Part shown: in pieces, positions 37,701-45,932 of the stretch
Numbering within the stretch: position 1 is the stretch's first letter
Layout: each line of letters begins with the position of its first letter
From: Symbiodinium natans
Taxonomy: Eukaryota; Sar; Dinophyceae; Suessiales; Symbiodiniaceae
Direction of reading: 5' to 3'
NCBI GenBank assembly: GCA_905221605.1
Contig: CAJNDS010002825.1
Location: 188,001-252,000, forward strand
Length of the DNA stretch: 64,000 bases
The notes under the pieces: model-generated
Told to the model about the DNA's origin: nothing
Database searches by the model: none
The model's input: the letters and a program-made list of their open reading frames with translations, nothing else
Position numbers and translations under genes: made by a program

Positions 37701-38271
37701 CCAATGGTCCCCCGCCCCCTGTGGTGTGGTTGTGGGTTGGTTTTAGGGTTTAGGGTTTAGGGTTTCAGGGTTTAGGGTTTTAGGGGGTTTAGGGGATTAG
37801 GGGTTTAGGGGATTAGGGGTTTTAGGGGTTTAGGGGTTTAGGGGTTTAGGGGTTTAGGGGTCTAGGGTTTAGGGTTTCAGGTTTAGGGTTCCCCCCCCCC
37901 TTTGTGTGGTTGTGGGTTGGTTTTAGGGTTTAAGGTTTTAGGGTTTTAGAGTTTAGGGTTTAGGATTTGCGGTTTAGGTTTTGGGGGGTTGGGGGGGGGG
38001 CATACCATGGGGGAGGGGGGTGGCGAACCGAGAACCGGGATCATGTAGTGTTTATATGGTCACGCCCCCCCCCACCCCCCCCCACCCCCAGGACCACACC
38101 TTGTATCTATATATCCAAGCATATATGACCGACACCCTCTTTCAAACTCCGCATTTAATGCTATCCTTTTGGAGCTTGCCCCTTGTGTTTTTCGGGAAGG
38201 AGTCCTCGCTCCCCTACTGCGGATCTCACTTCCGGGCCCCCTGGGCCATGGCTTCTGGGGGCTACGCCTAA
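22500..38271 (+). CDS. Enolase, complete 26-exon gene
   Basis: Joined exons give 442 codons from ATG (22500) to TAA (38269-38271), the usual enolase length. Enolase converts 2-phosphoglycerate to phosphoenolpyruvate in glycolysis and needs magnesium. All core motifs are present: SRGNPTVE, the GASTG loop, [11 protein letters not shown] (catalytic His), VGDEGGFAP (catalytic Glu), IGDD-type [18 protein letters not shown] (catalytic Lys), [14 protein letters not shown] (His loop) and [17 protein letters not shown] (substrate Lys). Of 25 introns, 23 have clear boundaries: 14 GC, 8 GA and 1 GT donors, all ending AG|G. No stop or frameshift is needed anywhere. The C-terminus ([23 protein letters not shown] in two parts) is longer and more divergent than in animal enolases. 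Exon coordinates are in the next three entries. Confidence 0.95.
27169..27204. repeat. Near-perfect 36-nt palindrome
   Basis: Arms ACCAAATAGCTCGC and GCGAGCTATTTGGT flank a GCCATGGT centre, with one G/T mismatch. It is part of module C of the intron 11 repeat nest. Confidence 0.9.
28076..28109. repeat. Perfect 34-nt palindrome
   Basis: CCAAATAGCTCGCGCCA is followed directly by its exact reverse complement. It is a second copy of the module C palindrome, with the central mismatch of the 27.17 kb copy restored to a perfect pair. Confidence 0.93.
29521..32666 (+). CDS. Enolase exons 12-19
   Basis: Exons: 29521-29585, 29880-29912, 30184-30200 (17 bases), 30702-30756, 30911-30970, 32218-32268, 32416-32478, 32612-32666. 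They encode [104 protein letters not shown] and [19 protein letters not shown]. The 17-base microexon 14 (AGHEGK) is fixed by phase on both sides and by family conservation. All donors are GC except GA after exon 14. Confidence 0.92.
31640..31826 (+). pseudogene. KAMKAMK-type coding fragment in enolase intron 16
   Basis: A + strand frame reads ...[18 protein letters not shown], then [20 protein letters not shown], and stops after about 17 more residues. The KAMKAMK motif matches the tail of the 52.6-57.4 kb gene. The fragment lies in an intron of a different gene, with no identifiable partner exons. It may be debris of a transposed gene or chance open sequence around a short ATGAAGGCC repeat. 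Confidence 0.3.
31960..32165. repeat. AT-rich fold-back region in enolase intron 16
   Basis: (TA)n runs flank an inverted pair: 'taaataaatacataaata' near 32053 and 'tttatttatgtatttatt' near 32134. The arms enclose AT-rich sequence able to form a large hairpin. An (AC)n run follows just upstream of exon 17. Confidence 0.7.
33658..38271 (+). CDS. Enolase exons 20-26
   Basis: Exons: 33658-33695, 34044-34113, 34872-34912, 35505-35519 (15 bases), 35989-36041, 36553-36598, 38200-38271. They encode [83 protein letters not shown] and the terminal [15 protein letters not shown]...GGYA. The 15-base exon 23 is supported by the invariant ETEDTFIAD motif. The exon 21/22 joint again requires an A|GG acceptor, here with a GT donor. 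Intron 25 (36599-38199) holds a minisatellite and telomere-like repeats. Confidence 0.92.
36765..37460. repeat. Degenerate ~70-bp minisatellite in enolase intron 25
   Basis: About ten diverged copies of a unit containing 'gccacaccctaagaaatcct', 'gggcttcgttcgtaact' and 'ttagaattctat', at spacings of roughly 55-95 bases. Copy starts lie near 36780, 36871, 36949, 37018, 37092, 37147, 37215, 37290 and 37350. No coding frame runs through it. Confidence 0.75.
37660..38065. repeat. Poly-C plus TTTAGGG cassette
   Basis: A C17 run with the AATGGTCCCCC motif and 'tgtggttgtgggttgg' lead into about 24 variant telomere-like heptamers (TTTAGGG, TTTTAGGG, TTTAGGGG) from 37,741. The 'tgtggttgtgggttggtttt' string recurs at 37,907 before a second heptamer run. 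The cassette ends in poly-G with CATACCATGGGGG, then TATATGGTCACGCCCCC at 38,050. The same building blocks appear inverted at 51.55-52.1 kb. Confidence 0.85.
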
Positions 38272-38526
38272 GCTCTGAGCGCGCTCTTTCTGAGACTTGT
38301 CCGGAAACAGCGTGGGAGTCGCATGCTTAGAAGCCGGCTTTAGTAGCTTCAAGGGCAGAGGAAGGGGTCGCAACTCTTAGGCCATTAGGGGTATAGAAGT
38401 TGCGACTTTTAACTACAAGGTGGGAACAGAAAAAGAGCTGGGAGAAGTTAATGGGGTCGTTTTAAAGAGCCCTGGTGTTGGAACAGGATGCCCGGCTAAG
38501 CTGCCCGAAGTCCATCGAAGTCCATC

Positions 38527-38583
38527 ATCAGGGTTTAGGGTTTAGGGTTTAGGGTTCAGGGTTTAGGGTTTAGGGTTTAGGGT
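38527..38583. repeat. TTTAGGG interstitial repeat
   Basis: Eight consecutive heptamers with one TTCAGGG variant, just downstream of the enolase stop codon. Confidence 0.9.
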
Positions 38584-39632
38584 TCCTTAAAACGCAAGTT
38601 GACAAGCAGACAAGTCCCTGCGAGCATTTCGACAATTGTTTGTGGACCGTTGTGCTCGAAGCTCGTGCCCCTCCTGCCGTTTAGATGCGTGGGCTCATTG
38701 ACTCATGAATCTAGAATGCCCAGTGGTGCCCTTCTGAGTTTGCAGAGCTCTCTCCGGGGGCTACTTTTCTGTTAGAACTGCAGTTGGGCAGATGTGGGAT
38801 GTACTCAGAACTTCATGTGGATGGGGGGGAATTTTGTGATGGCAACGTCGTCCATATGCGCCACCCATACGGCAGGAGAGCGGGCACTTGACACTTTTGG
38901 GATCACCGCAGATCGCAGAGGCGGACTGCACCAAGATCCAAATCGCTTTCCACATCCGCCTCCAAGCCACCACGGAGCCTCCAAGCCACCACGGAGCATC
39001 CATTCCGTCCCCTCAGATCCCGCTGCTCCACTCGTTTCAAGCTCTTGCAGGCACATTGCAGCACTGCGAAAGCCTCTCTCTCAAACGGAGTGCAGCGTGA
39101 GCCGCAGTTTCAGCCCGTGGTGAGGAAGCTTGCTACAGTAGCAGGTAGCAGGAGCATCGGTTCGGCCCAGGTCAGGTGGCAGAAAAAGGGACAAGTGAGT
39201 GCATACGCTGTGTAATTGGAAAAGGCACACTCGAGCACTCGTGCCCCCCAATTGCATCCCAGTCCTTGGAATCCCGAACGTGCCCCAATCGTTTCGCTCC
39301 CCGTGAGAGGAGCATGGGTGGCAAGGTCTAAGGAGAGCTCTCAGTCTTCATGGCTGCAGTCTGCCGCACGGATCCCCGCGTCGCAAAATGGGTTTTACTT
39401 TTTGTGTACGAAGGCACCTTGCATGTACGATTTGATGAATGCCGCGATGGTTCATGGCACAAGTTGCATAGAACCTCCCTTTCCCCGATCCGATCTCCCC
39501 AAATTTAAAGTTCCGACCCTGGGGTCTCCATGAATGCGAAAAGGATTTATGATCCGTAGGCCTTCGTGCTGTTGCAGTACAGGGCTATCTCGTTGCATAC
39601 GACCCAGCTGCCGCTTTGGTACAGGGTGGCTA

Positions 39633-39672
<40 letters not shown>

Positions 39673-40292
39673 GCTGAGTTCCAGCAGCAAGCAGGTCTCA
39701 AGACGGTGTCACGCCGTTAGGGGCCGCCACTCCTCCACTTTGATCCCTCAAAAACACATTATTAGGGGAAGATTTAATAGCTACATGGGTACCGAAGCCC
39801 TCACTCCTCCACCTTCATTCTTAGTGGAAAACACATTAAGGGGAGATGAATTGTTTAAGACTAAGACTCATATTGAATTAATCTTCCCTGAACCTCGAGG
39901 TGAAGCGAGCAGGAAACCTTGACCCTTCAGGAGCCTGGATAAACACCCTCTCATATAATATAATATATATATATATATATATAATATAATATATATATAA
40001 TATAATATATATATATATAATATATATATATATAATATTGAAAACCAGAGAATCACCAAAAGCACAAGCCCAAACGAAATCCGCTGGGAACCCAGGAAGG
40101 CCACGGGCCACCATCCAACTATAGGACCTTCTCAAAGGACATCTCCTCTTATATGGGGGGGGGAAGCTCCCACCAGAGAGCCAGGTGGGGAAGCGCCGGA
40201 CACCCATGCCACCAAGAACTTCTCCGGAAGTCCACAGGCTACCCACAGCGCATAAAGTTTCCCCTGCAAGTAAACCGGCCATGTGAAACACC
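38584..40292. other. Mostly non-coding, with TA microsatellites
   Basis: (TA)n tracts lie at 39,639-39,669 and 39,955-40,040. A possible exon at 38,912-38,969 reads IAEADCTKIQIAFHIRLQ in one frame, followed by an imperfect 18-bp direct repeat (cctccaagccaccacgga). It has no recognisable family, so it is not called as a gene. Confidence 0.4.
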
Positions 40293-40538
40293 ATGGGCCC
40301 CAAGAGCAACAGGGGAAAGAGAAGGAGCAACGCCGAACGAGCAAGTGAACACTCCGCGGCCACCAAGAGACCAAATTCTAAGCTAAATCACGTGGGTTTT
40401 TGGTTTGATTCGGGAGTAGGGTTTATGGGGTTTTGGTACGGCTCCGGCGGCAGCAATGGGTTGACAGCCCCTTTCCCGAGCACCGACATCAACAGGGAGA
40501 CTGAGCACAGGGGGAAGTTGCGCAGCCTGTGGACCTAA
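40293..40538 (+). CDS. Short hypothetical ORF or first exon
   Basis: An ATG with A at -3 (acaccATGG) opens a basic stretch, MGPKSNRGKRRSNAERASE, then HSAATKRPNSKLNH, resembling a nuclear-targeted N-terminus. The frame runs 81 codons to a stop. The middle part (VGFWFDSGVGFMGFWYGSGG) may be intronic, since a GTGGGT lies after KLNH. A possible further exon near 40,760 reads AKTLQLAIFKHIANPKF. No family was recognised. Confidence 0.25.
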   Translation: MGPKSNRGKRRSNAERASEHSAATKRPNSKLNHVGFWFDSGVGFMGFWYGSGGSNGLTAPFPSTDINRETEHRGKLRSLWT

Positions 40539-40984
40539 ACCCTAGGATTAGGGCCCTGGCAGCACTATAAGACCTAGAGGCCCTGTTCAGCCCTCAGACC
40601 TTAACGCTGGCCCCTTGCACCGACACGTCAGAAGCAAACCTTGAAGCAACTGCGTTTGAACCTCAGGGCGGCTTGGGGTTTTTGGTCGCTGCTGGCCAGC
40701 TTGGTTTAGGGCTTATCGTTCGGGTACTTCACGGCTCTTTGTTCCTGTTTCGGCTTGCAGGGCGAAGACTCTGCAGCTTGCGATCTTCAAGCACATAGCC
40801 AACCCAAAGTTCTACACATTTCAATACAAACCCCACCCACTTCCTAAATTGAAACCCTGCACGCTAAACCCTGAACCTGTAAATCAAGTCCCTAAGCCCA
40901 AAGTCCGCAGCAGCAGCCTTAGCCGGGGCGTTGTCTTCGAAAGAACGATGCGGGCCTGAGACGGCGCTGCCTGGCTGAATTTAA

Positions 40985-41062
40985 AGGCGTTGCCCTCAAC
41001 CCGAAACCCTAGGGACCCTGAACCCTAAACCCTAACCCTGAACCCCGAACCCTGAACCCTAT
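40985..41062. repeat. CCCTAAA/CCCTGAA interstitial repeat
   Basis: A run of CCCTGAA, CCCTAAA and CCCGAAC heptamer variants ends about 40 bases upstream of the long intronless ORF. Confidence 0.75.
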
Positions 41063-41098
41063 AAGGGGTTCATTTGTGGTCACGTGCTCTCCTGATAG

Positions 41099-42616
41099 AT
41101 GCAGCATATACCTTTTCATGCGCAGTATAGTAAAAGTATACAGGATGTATATGTAGTATGCCTACCAGGTTGCAAGGCTTTGTTGTTGACAGTTCCATCA
41201 TCCAATGGCGTCCGCCGCCTCATGCTTGCCCGGCTTGCCCATGCTGATGCAAGGCTCGAAGCGGCAGCATGCCGCGGCGCGCTCGTCCTGAGCTGGCGCC
41301 AGGAAGAGGAGGATCAGCAGGACGCCAACAAGAGAGACAAGAAACGCAAGAAGCGCCGGGTTGCGGGGCCTCTGCCAAGGGTCCTGGTCCCTTCCCTTGG
41401 CAAAGAAGCATGTGAGGAGCTGGCCAGCCGTCTCTTCCAGGGCCTTGTTGAACCCTGCATGCGGCGGTGGCTGGAAGCGAGGGGTCTGTCAGATTGCTTT
41501 GATTATGCAGGCACTGTCAGAAAGGAGCACGGCGAAGAACTTAGGATCTGGCACAAGTACAACTTTCGGCCAACACAGGCCGATTTCCGAGACTGGGATG
41601 TGGCCTTCCAAGGCACTTGGTGGTACTCGCTCTGGCTTGTTGCTGCCACTGGTGTAGTTCTGGCTTCGCATGACCGTGAGCTGGGCCACGACTTCAACAG
41701 CTGTACAGGTGTCTTTTGCTCACCTTCCTTTGAAGTTGCCGAGCAGTATGCGAGACCAGGCAAACCTTTTCCTGACAAACTGTACCACCGCCTGGTCTAT
41801 GAGCTCTGGATTGAGCCCGGCCAGCGCAAGAAGCGCAAGCACGGCAACACCGGAACACAGTATATTCTGCAAGAAGAGAGCGTGAGGCTTAAGGCAGTGT
41901 GCGTGAGGATCGATGCCCCGCCGAAAGAATTCGTTGAAGGCTGGAGCCTTTGGAAACCATTCTTGGAGGCGAAGCCAAAAGGCGCTTCTGAGCCGGGGCC
42001 TGTGGATATCAGCGACCTGCCGTCCATTGAAAGCTTCACTGAAAGCTTCATTGATGGCTTTCGCACGCAAGAGGCAATCGCAGCTCCCGATGTTGAGGAA
42101 ATCTCCTCAGGAGCTGACGCTGAGACCGAACCGGAGGCCGAGAGCAGCGACGCCAGCTCTGACGTTGAGGTTATCGAGCCGATCGAGGTGGTCCAGGCCA
42201 AGCCCAAGACGCCTCGGCAGAAGGCCATGCCGAAGCCAAGGCGCCCAGTGCCCGACAGTGCCCCCAACATGCCCAATGTGCCGGACGAGCCAAGCCCAAG
42301 GACCGAAGGCAAAACCGAGGGCGGGACCGCAGCCAAGGAGATGAACTCTCCACGGCAAACGAGCAAGGTTGTCCGCGCTCCACTTGGGAGGCAAAGGCCT
42401 CCAAAGCGACGGGAACGGGAATTGTCGAAGCTCCCCCCATGGAGGGTCACCCTGCCATGCAGGACCCCGCCATGGAGGATCAAGCCTGCCGAACCTGCCG
42501 AACCTGCCAAACCCCCCAAATCTGCAACCCGAAGCCCACCGCCACTCACGGTGTATTCAGAAGGCTTCTACAGGAAAGACTCTGGACATCTCCTTGTGCG
42601 TACAGATTCTGAATGA
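41099..42616 (+). CDS. Intronless 505-aa hypothetical protein, dinoflagellate-type family
   Basis: A single uninterrupted frame with GC-biased third positions, immediately preceded by a stop (gatagATG). Residues 70-90 hold a lysine/arginine cluster (KRDKKRKKRR). The central part (about 130-300) contains GTWWYSLWLVAATGVVLASH, a GVFCSPSFEVAEQYARPGK segment and LYHRLVYELWIEPG. I recall similar GTWWY...SPS..A..YARP modules in many predicted dinoflagellate proteins, often near reverse-transcriptase ORFs; this is memory, not a search. The spacing loosely resembles an ADP-ribosyltransferase fold, but no catalytic residues can be assigned. The last 150 residues are acidic then Pro/Lys-rich, with EPAEPAKP repeats. 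Being intronless among heavily split genes suggests retrotransposition. Confidence 0.6.
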   Translation: MQHIPFHAQYSKSIQDVYVVCLPGCKALLLTVPSSNGVRRLMLARLAHADARLEAAACRGALVLSWRQEEEDQQDANKRDKKRKKRRVAGPLPRVLVPSLGKEACEELASRLFQGLVEPCMRRWLEARGLSDCFDYAGTVRKEHGEELRIWHKYNFRPTQADFRDWDVAFQGTWWYSLWLVAATGVVLASHDRELGHDFNSCTGVFCSPSFEVAEQYARPGKPFPDKLYHRLVYELWIEPGQRKKRKHGNTGTQYILQEESVRLKAVCVRIDAPPKEFVEGWSLWKPFLEAKPKGASEPGPVDISDLPSIESFTESFIDGFRTQEAIAAPDVEEISSGADAETEPEAESSDASSDVEVIEPIEVVQAKPKTPRQKAMPKPRRPVPDSAPNMPNVPDEPSPRTEGKTEGGTAAKEMNSPRQTSKVVRAPLGRQRPPKRRERELSKLPPWRVTLPCRTPPWRIKPAEPAEPAKPPKSATRSPPPLTVYSEGFYRKDSGHLLVRTDSE

Positions 42617-44311
42617 GATGAAGTGCAATTGTGGCATCGGCGCGTAAGCGATGTTGGTTAGTGCCCAGAGCCAGTGCATGTTCGTGCTTGTTCGACGTTG
42701 CTCTTTGCAAGAGCCAAGGCCTCTCGCCTCTGGGTTGCAGACTCCGCGGCTCCTACAGCCCTGCCTGCGTGGAAAAATCAGCATTTTCCCAGATGTGCTC
42801 GCATGAGCTTCCCGACATGTGGGGTTGCTTTAGGGCTCTGTTTGTCGTGCCTTTGAGGCGAACCCCAGTACACAACCAGCAGTGGTGAATTCAACATAAA
42901 GTAGTTTTGCAGGAACTTGAGAGCACGCATGTCGCAGACATGCCTCGCCTTCGGCTAAATCCGAACTTGCCAGGGCGTAAAACAACCAGGCAAAATATGG
43001 CGCCCCGATACACTTCGAATTACCAGGCAATCAAACACTACACAGACACTCCCAAGAAACGGGCGGCCACGGCGTATTTCCCGATCTCTTCCAAGAAGAG
43101 TGTGCTGTAAACCCCGAGCCACATGGCATGATGGTTCTTAGTAGGGAACGATGGTGCCCTACATAATCCGGCAAACAATTATTTACAGGGATACAAGGTG
43201 CCTACTTCCCGAATTCCCCACTGAGAACGAGTTAGATGATCAGCAGCAGGCTGTATTTATCTCAACAGCTGGTGAAGTGAGTTCTGTGAGCATTGCTGGG
43301 GCAATGTGAGATGCCACCACCCCCCAACACGCCGACTTTCCCGCAAAAGTCTTAGTTGCAACAAAGTGGCAAAACACTTGGAAAACACAGCTGGCAAAGC
43401 ACACAATCCTGTCTCGTACTGCCTCTGCCTCTGATGGCCCCGTGCGCGCTTTGCGCATGCAAGAAAAGCTCCCTCTGCTAGCGGAGGCCGCGGACCGAAA
43501 GGCAAGCTTTTCCGAGAGAGAGAGAGAGAGAGAGAGAGAAGAGAGAACAGTCGGTGTTTAGATTCCAAGCGCGAGCTTTTCAACAGGTGGCGATGCGATG
43601 CCATGCGTTGTGGTGACCATGCCAGGCCAAGTCGAGTGAGCAGCCTATAGAAAGATCTGAGATTCCCCCCCCAACAAGCCCGCAAAGAAACCAAAACCAT
43701 CAGTGTGGGAGGCTCTTCGAACTTGGGCGTTTGACTTCATCGACCCTCCCCCCTCCAACTTCCCGCCCGCCCGCCGCGCACCTTCCTCTTTCAAGCACGA
43801 CAACAATCCTAAATACTGATGGATTGTAAATCAGTTTCTTGTGCCGTTTTATGCGCGATTCCTCACCACAAGCTGCTAACAGACACCACCATCAAACATC
43901 ACTCTACCATCTTTTTGAAATCCAGCGGTCCAGCGTGCTTTCTCATGCCGGCTTTGACCGCACAGTCCGTACAGTTGCTCCGTTCCTAGCACGCCACCAC
44001 AAGCCATCCAAGCCTATATACCCAACAAGATGAACAACAACGGCCCCCGAACAGAACAAAGTGATGTGTATTCAAAGACTCAAAAGTCCAAAAGCAGCTA
44101 GGCATCACCCCTGCGTAGCCTTCCCCGCAGCCTTCCCTTCCTCCCAGGGAGGGGGGCAGAGGGGGGCAACGCCTTTCCCAGAGGTCCAAGCCCGGGTTCC
44201 TCGCTGCTCTCGCTGCCTTGCTGCTGGGCTCGGCCTGCAGTCGGAATCCTCAGAGATGGGCCTTTTTTCTTGAGACCTCCAACATCTAGGGCTCGCGCAC
44301 TTTCTTTTTCT

Positions 44312-44388
<77 letters not shown>

Positions 44389-44830
44389 AGATCCTCTTTA
44401 AAAGACTTGGACTCACAAGGCAATCTCTCCCTCCCCCCCCCCCCCCCCCCAAAAAAAAAGGAAGAATGGAGGGTTTTTCGTGAGCCCGCCCTGTTTGAAG
44501 CCCCTGTGTGTGCTGCGCCCAGGCCTCGCTGCCTGGCACCAGCCGGGGCCCTCAGCTTTCGAGACGCTAGACCTGTCTTGCTCATGGAAGCCAAGTACCC
44601 CAAGCCCTCAACTCTCCCTCTAAAACCCTCTAAAACCCCAAACAGGAGCCTAAACAGAGACGCGGTTCAGCCCTTTTTCGGACTTTTTTGGACTTTTCGG
44701 CGTCTTCCGGGGCCTTTTGGGATTTGGGAGGCGAACGCCTCCTTGTCTTGCAAGGAAGGAAGCCAGCTACCCGAAGCCCTCTCAACCCCCAGCTCCCTCG
44801 TCAAAAAACCCCCAAAACAGGAGCCTAGCA
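42617..44830. other. Non-coding stretch with GA and C homopolymer tracts
   Basis: (GA)n occurs at about 43,517-43,541 and a longer (GA)n at 44,313-44,384, with a C18A9 run at about 44,432-44,459. An open frame near 44,500-44,600 (RPRCLAPAGALSFRDARPVL) has exon-like composition and could belong to the downstream glycosyltransferase gene, but this is unproven. Confidence 0.4.
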
Positions 44831-44959
44831 CATGCCTTGCAGAGATCTCTCTGAGGCTCCGGCGGGGCCTCCACTTCGGGACTTGGAAGCCGAAGCTTCG
44901 AAGAGTTGGGTGCCGGGGAGGGGGGGGGGGGACGAGGATGAAAGCGATTTCGGGGGGGA

Positions 44960-45760
44960 AGGGAGTCTGTGGAAAGTTGCCCCCCGGAGTTTCTTGAGGG
45001 GCCTCTCTTGGCGGTCTTCGTCGAAATTGCAGGGGGGGGTGGGGGGCTTGTTGCCAATGTTACTCCCACGGCATCCGCAAACCTTGCTAGACTCTCTCGA
45101 CTCTTTCGGCTCTTCACATGCGAGGCCAACCCCCGCGCCGAAGCAGGGGAGCAGCCAGCCCACCAGGACACGGGCAATGTGAGTGTCCTTGCAACGCAAA
45201 TGACCGCGGCCAGAACAAAACTGAAGAGTCACAAAGCAAGTCCCAAAGCAGCGGAGACGCCTCCAAGCATCACAACTGCCTGCCTCGGGCAAGCTACATC
45301 CTAGAAGTCCTCAACATTGTGCCGGACACTCGAGTTGGGTGTTCAAAGACGCCAAATATCCTCCTCAAGAAATCCCAAAATCGTCTCAGGACACCCCTGG
45401 CGAGCCCGACCGCAGGGCCCAGGTGTCACTATCTGGGCGGTCAGATTTTGATTGGAATCGGGGGAGGGGAAAGATGTTGGGAAGGGAGTATGTCGTAAGT
45501 TGCCGGAGTTTCTTGAGGGGCCTCTCTTGGTGGTGTTAGACGTGGTGGTACACTGCAATCACACCTATGTCGCCTATGTCGACTGTTGTGGTGGTGTTCT
45601 TCGAAATTGCCTGCTTGCCTTGGGTAAGCTAACTCCAAATTGTGCCGGACACTGGCTTTGATGGTTTCAAACGCGGACAGGACGCCCCTGGCGAGCCCGA
45701 CCGCGGGGCCCAGGTGTGACTTTCTGGGCATGGTGTGGGGGATTTTTGGGTTTGATTTTG
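44960..45760. repeat. Diverged tandem/dispersed repeats
   Basis: 'ccggagtttcttgaggggcc' plus 'tctcttgg' occurs at 44,985 and 45,500. 'cctggcgagcccgaccgc' plus 'ggggcccaggtgt' occurs at 45,397 and 45,688. 'attgtgccggacactcg' and a variant occur at 45,316 and 45,639. Segment order is only partly conserved, with a spacing of about 300-500 bases. Confidence 0.7.
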
Positions 45761-45932
45761 GGCAGCGCAGCTTCGAAACTTCTAAACCCTTTGAAGCCTT
45801 GAAAGGCCTTGTACCAGATCCCCTCCCCCAAACTCCACTGTGAAGCCATGGCTCTTTATCGCGTACCACTTAAGACCACCACGCGAAGAATTTGAAGATC
45901 CCCTTGCAGTGCCCTTGCAGTGCCCTGAAGAG

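Noticed and set aside
37739-37985. Chromosome end (true telomere)
   Set aside because: The heptamers are variant, short and inside an intron with coding sequence on both sides, so they are interstitial.
44383-44997. 204-aa ORF before the GT61-like gene
   Set aside because: It starts in a C homopolymer/GA tract and ends in repeat sequence. Only a short internal part looks exon-like.
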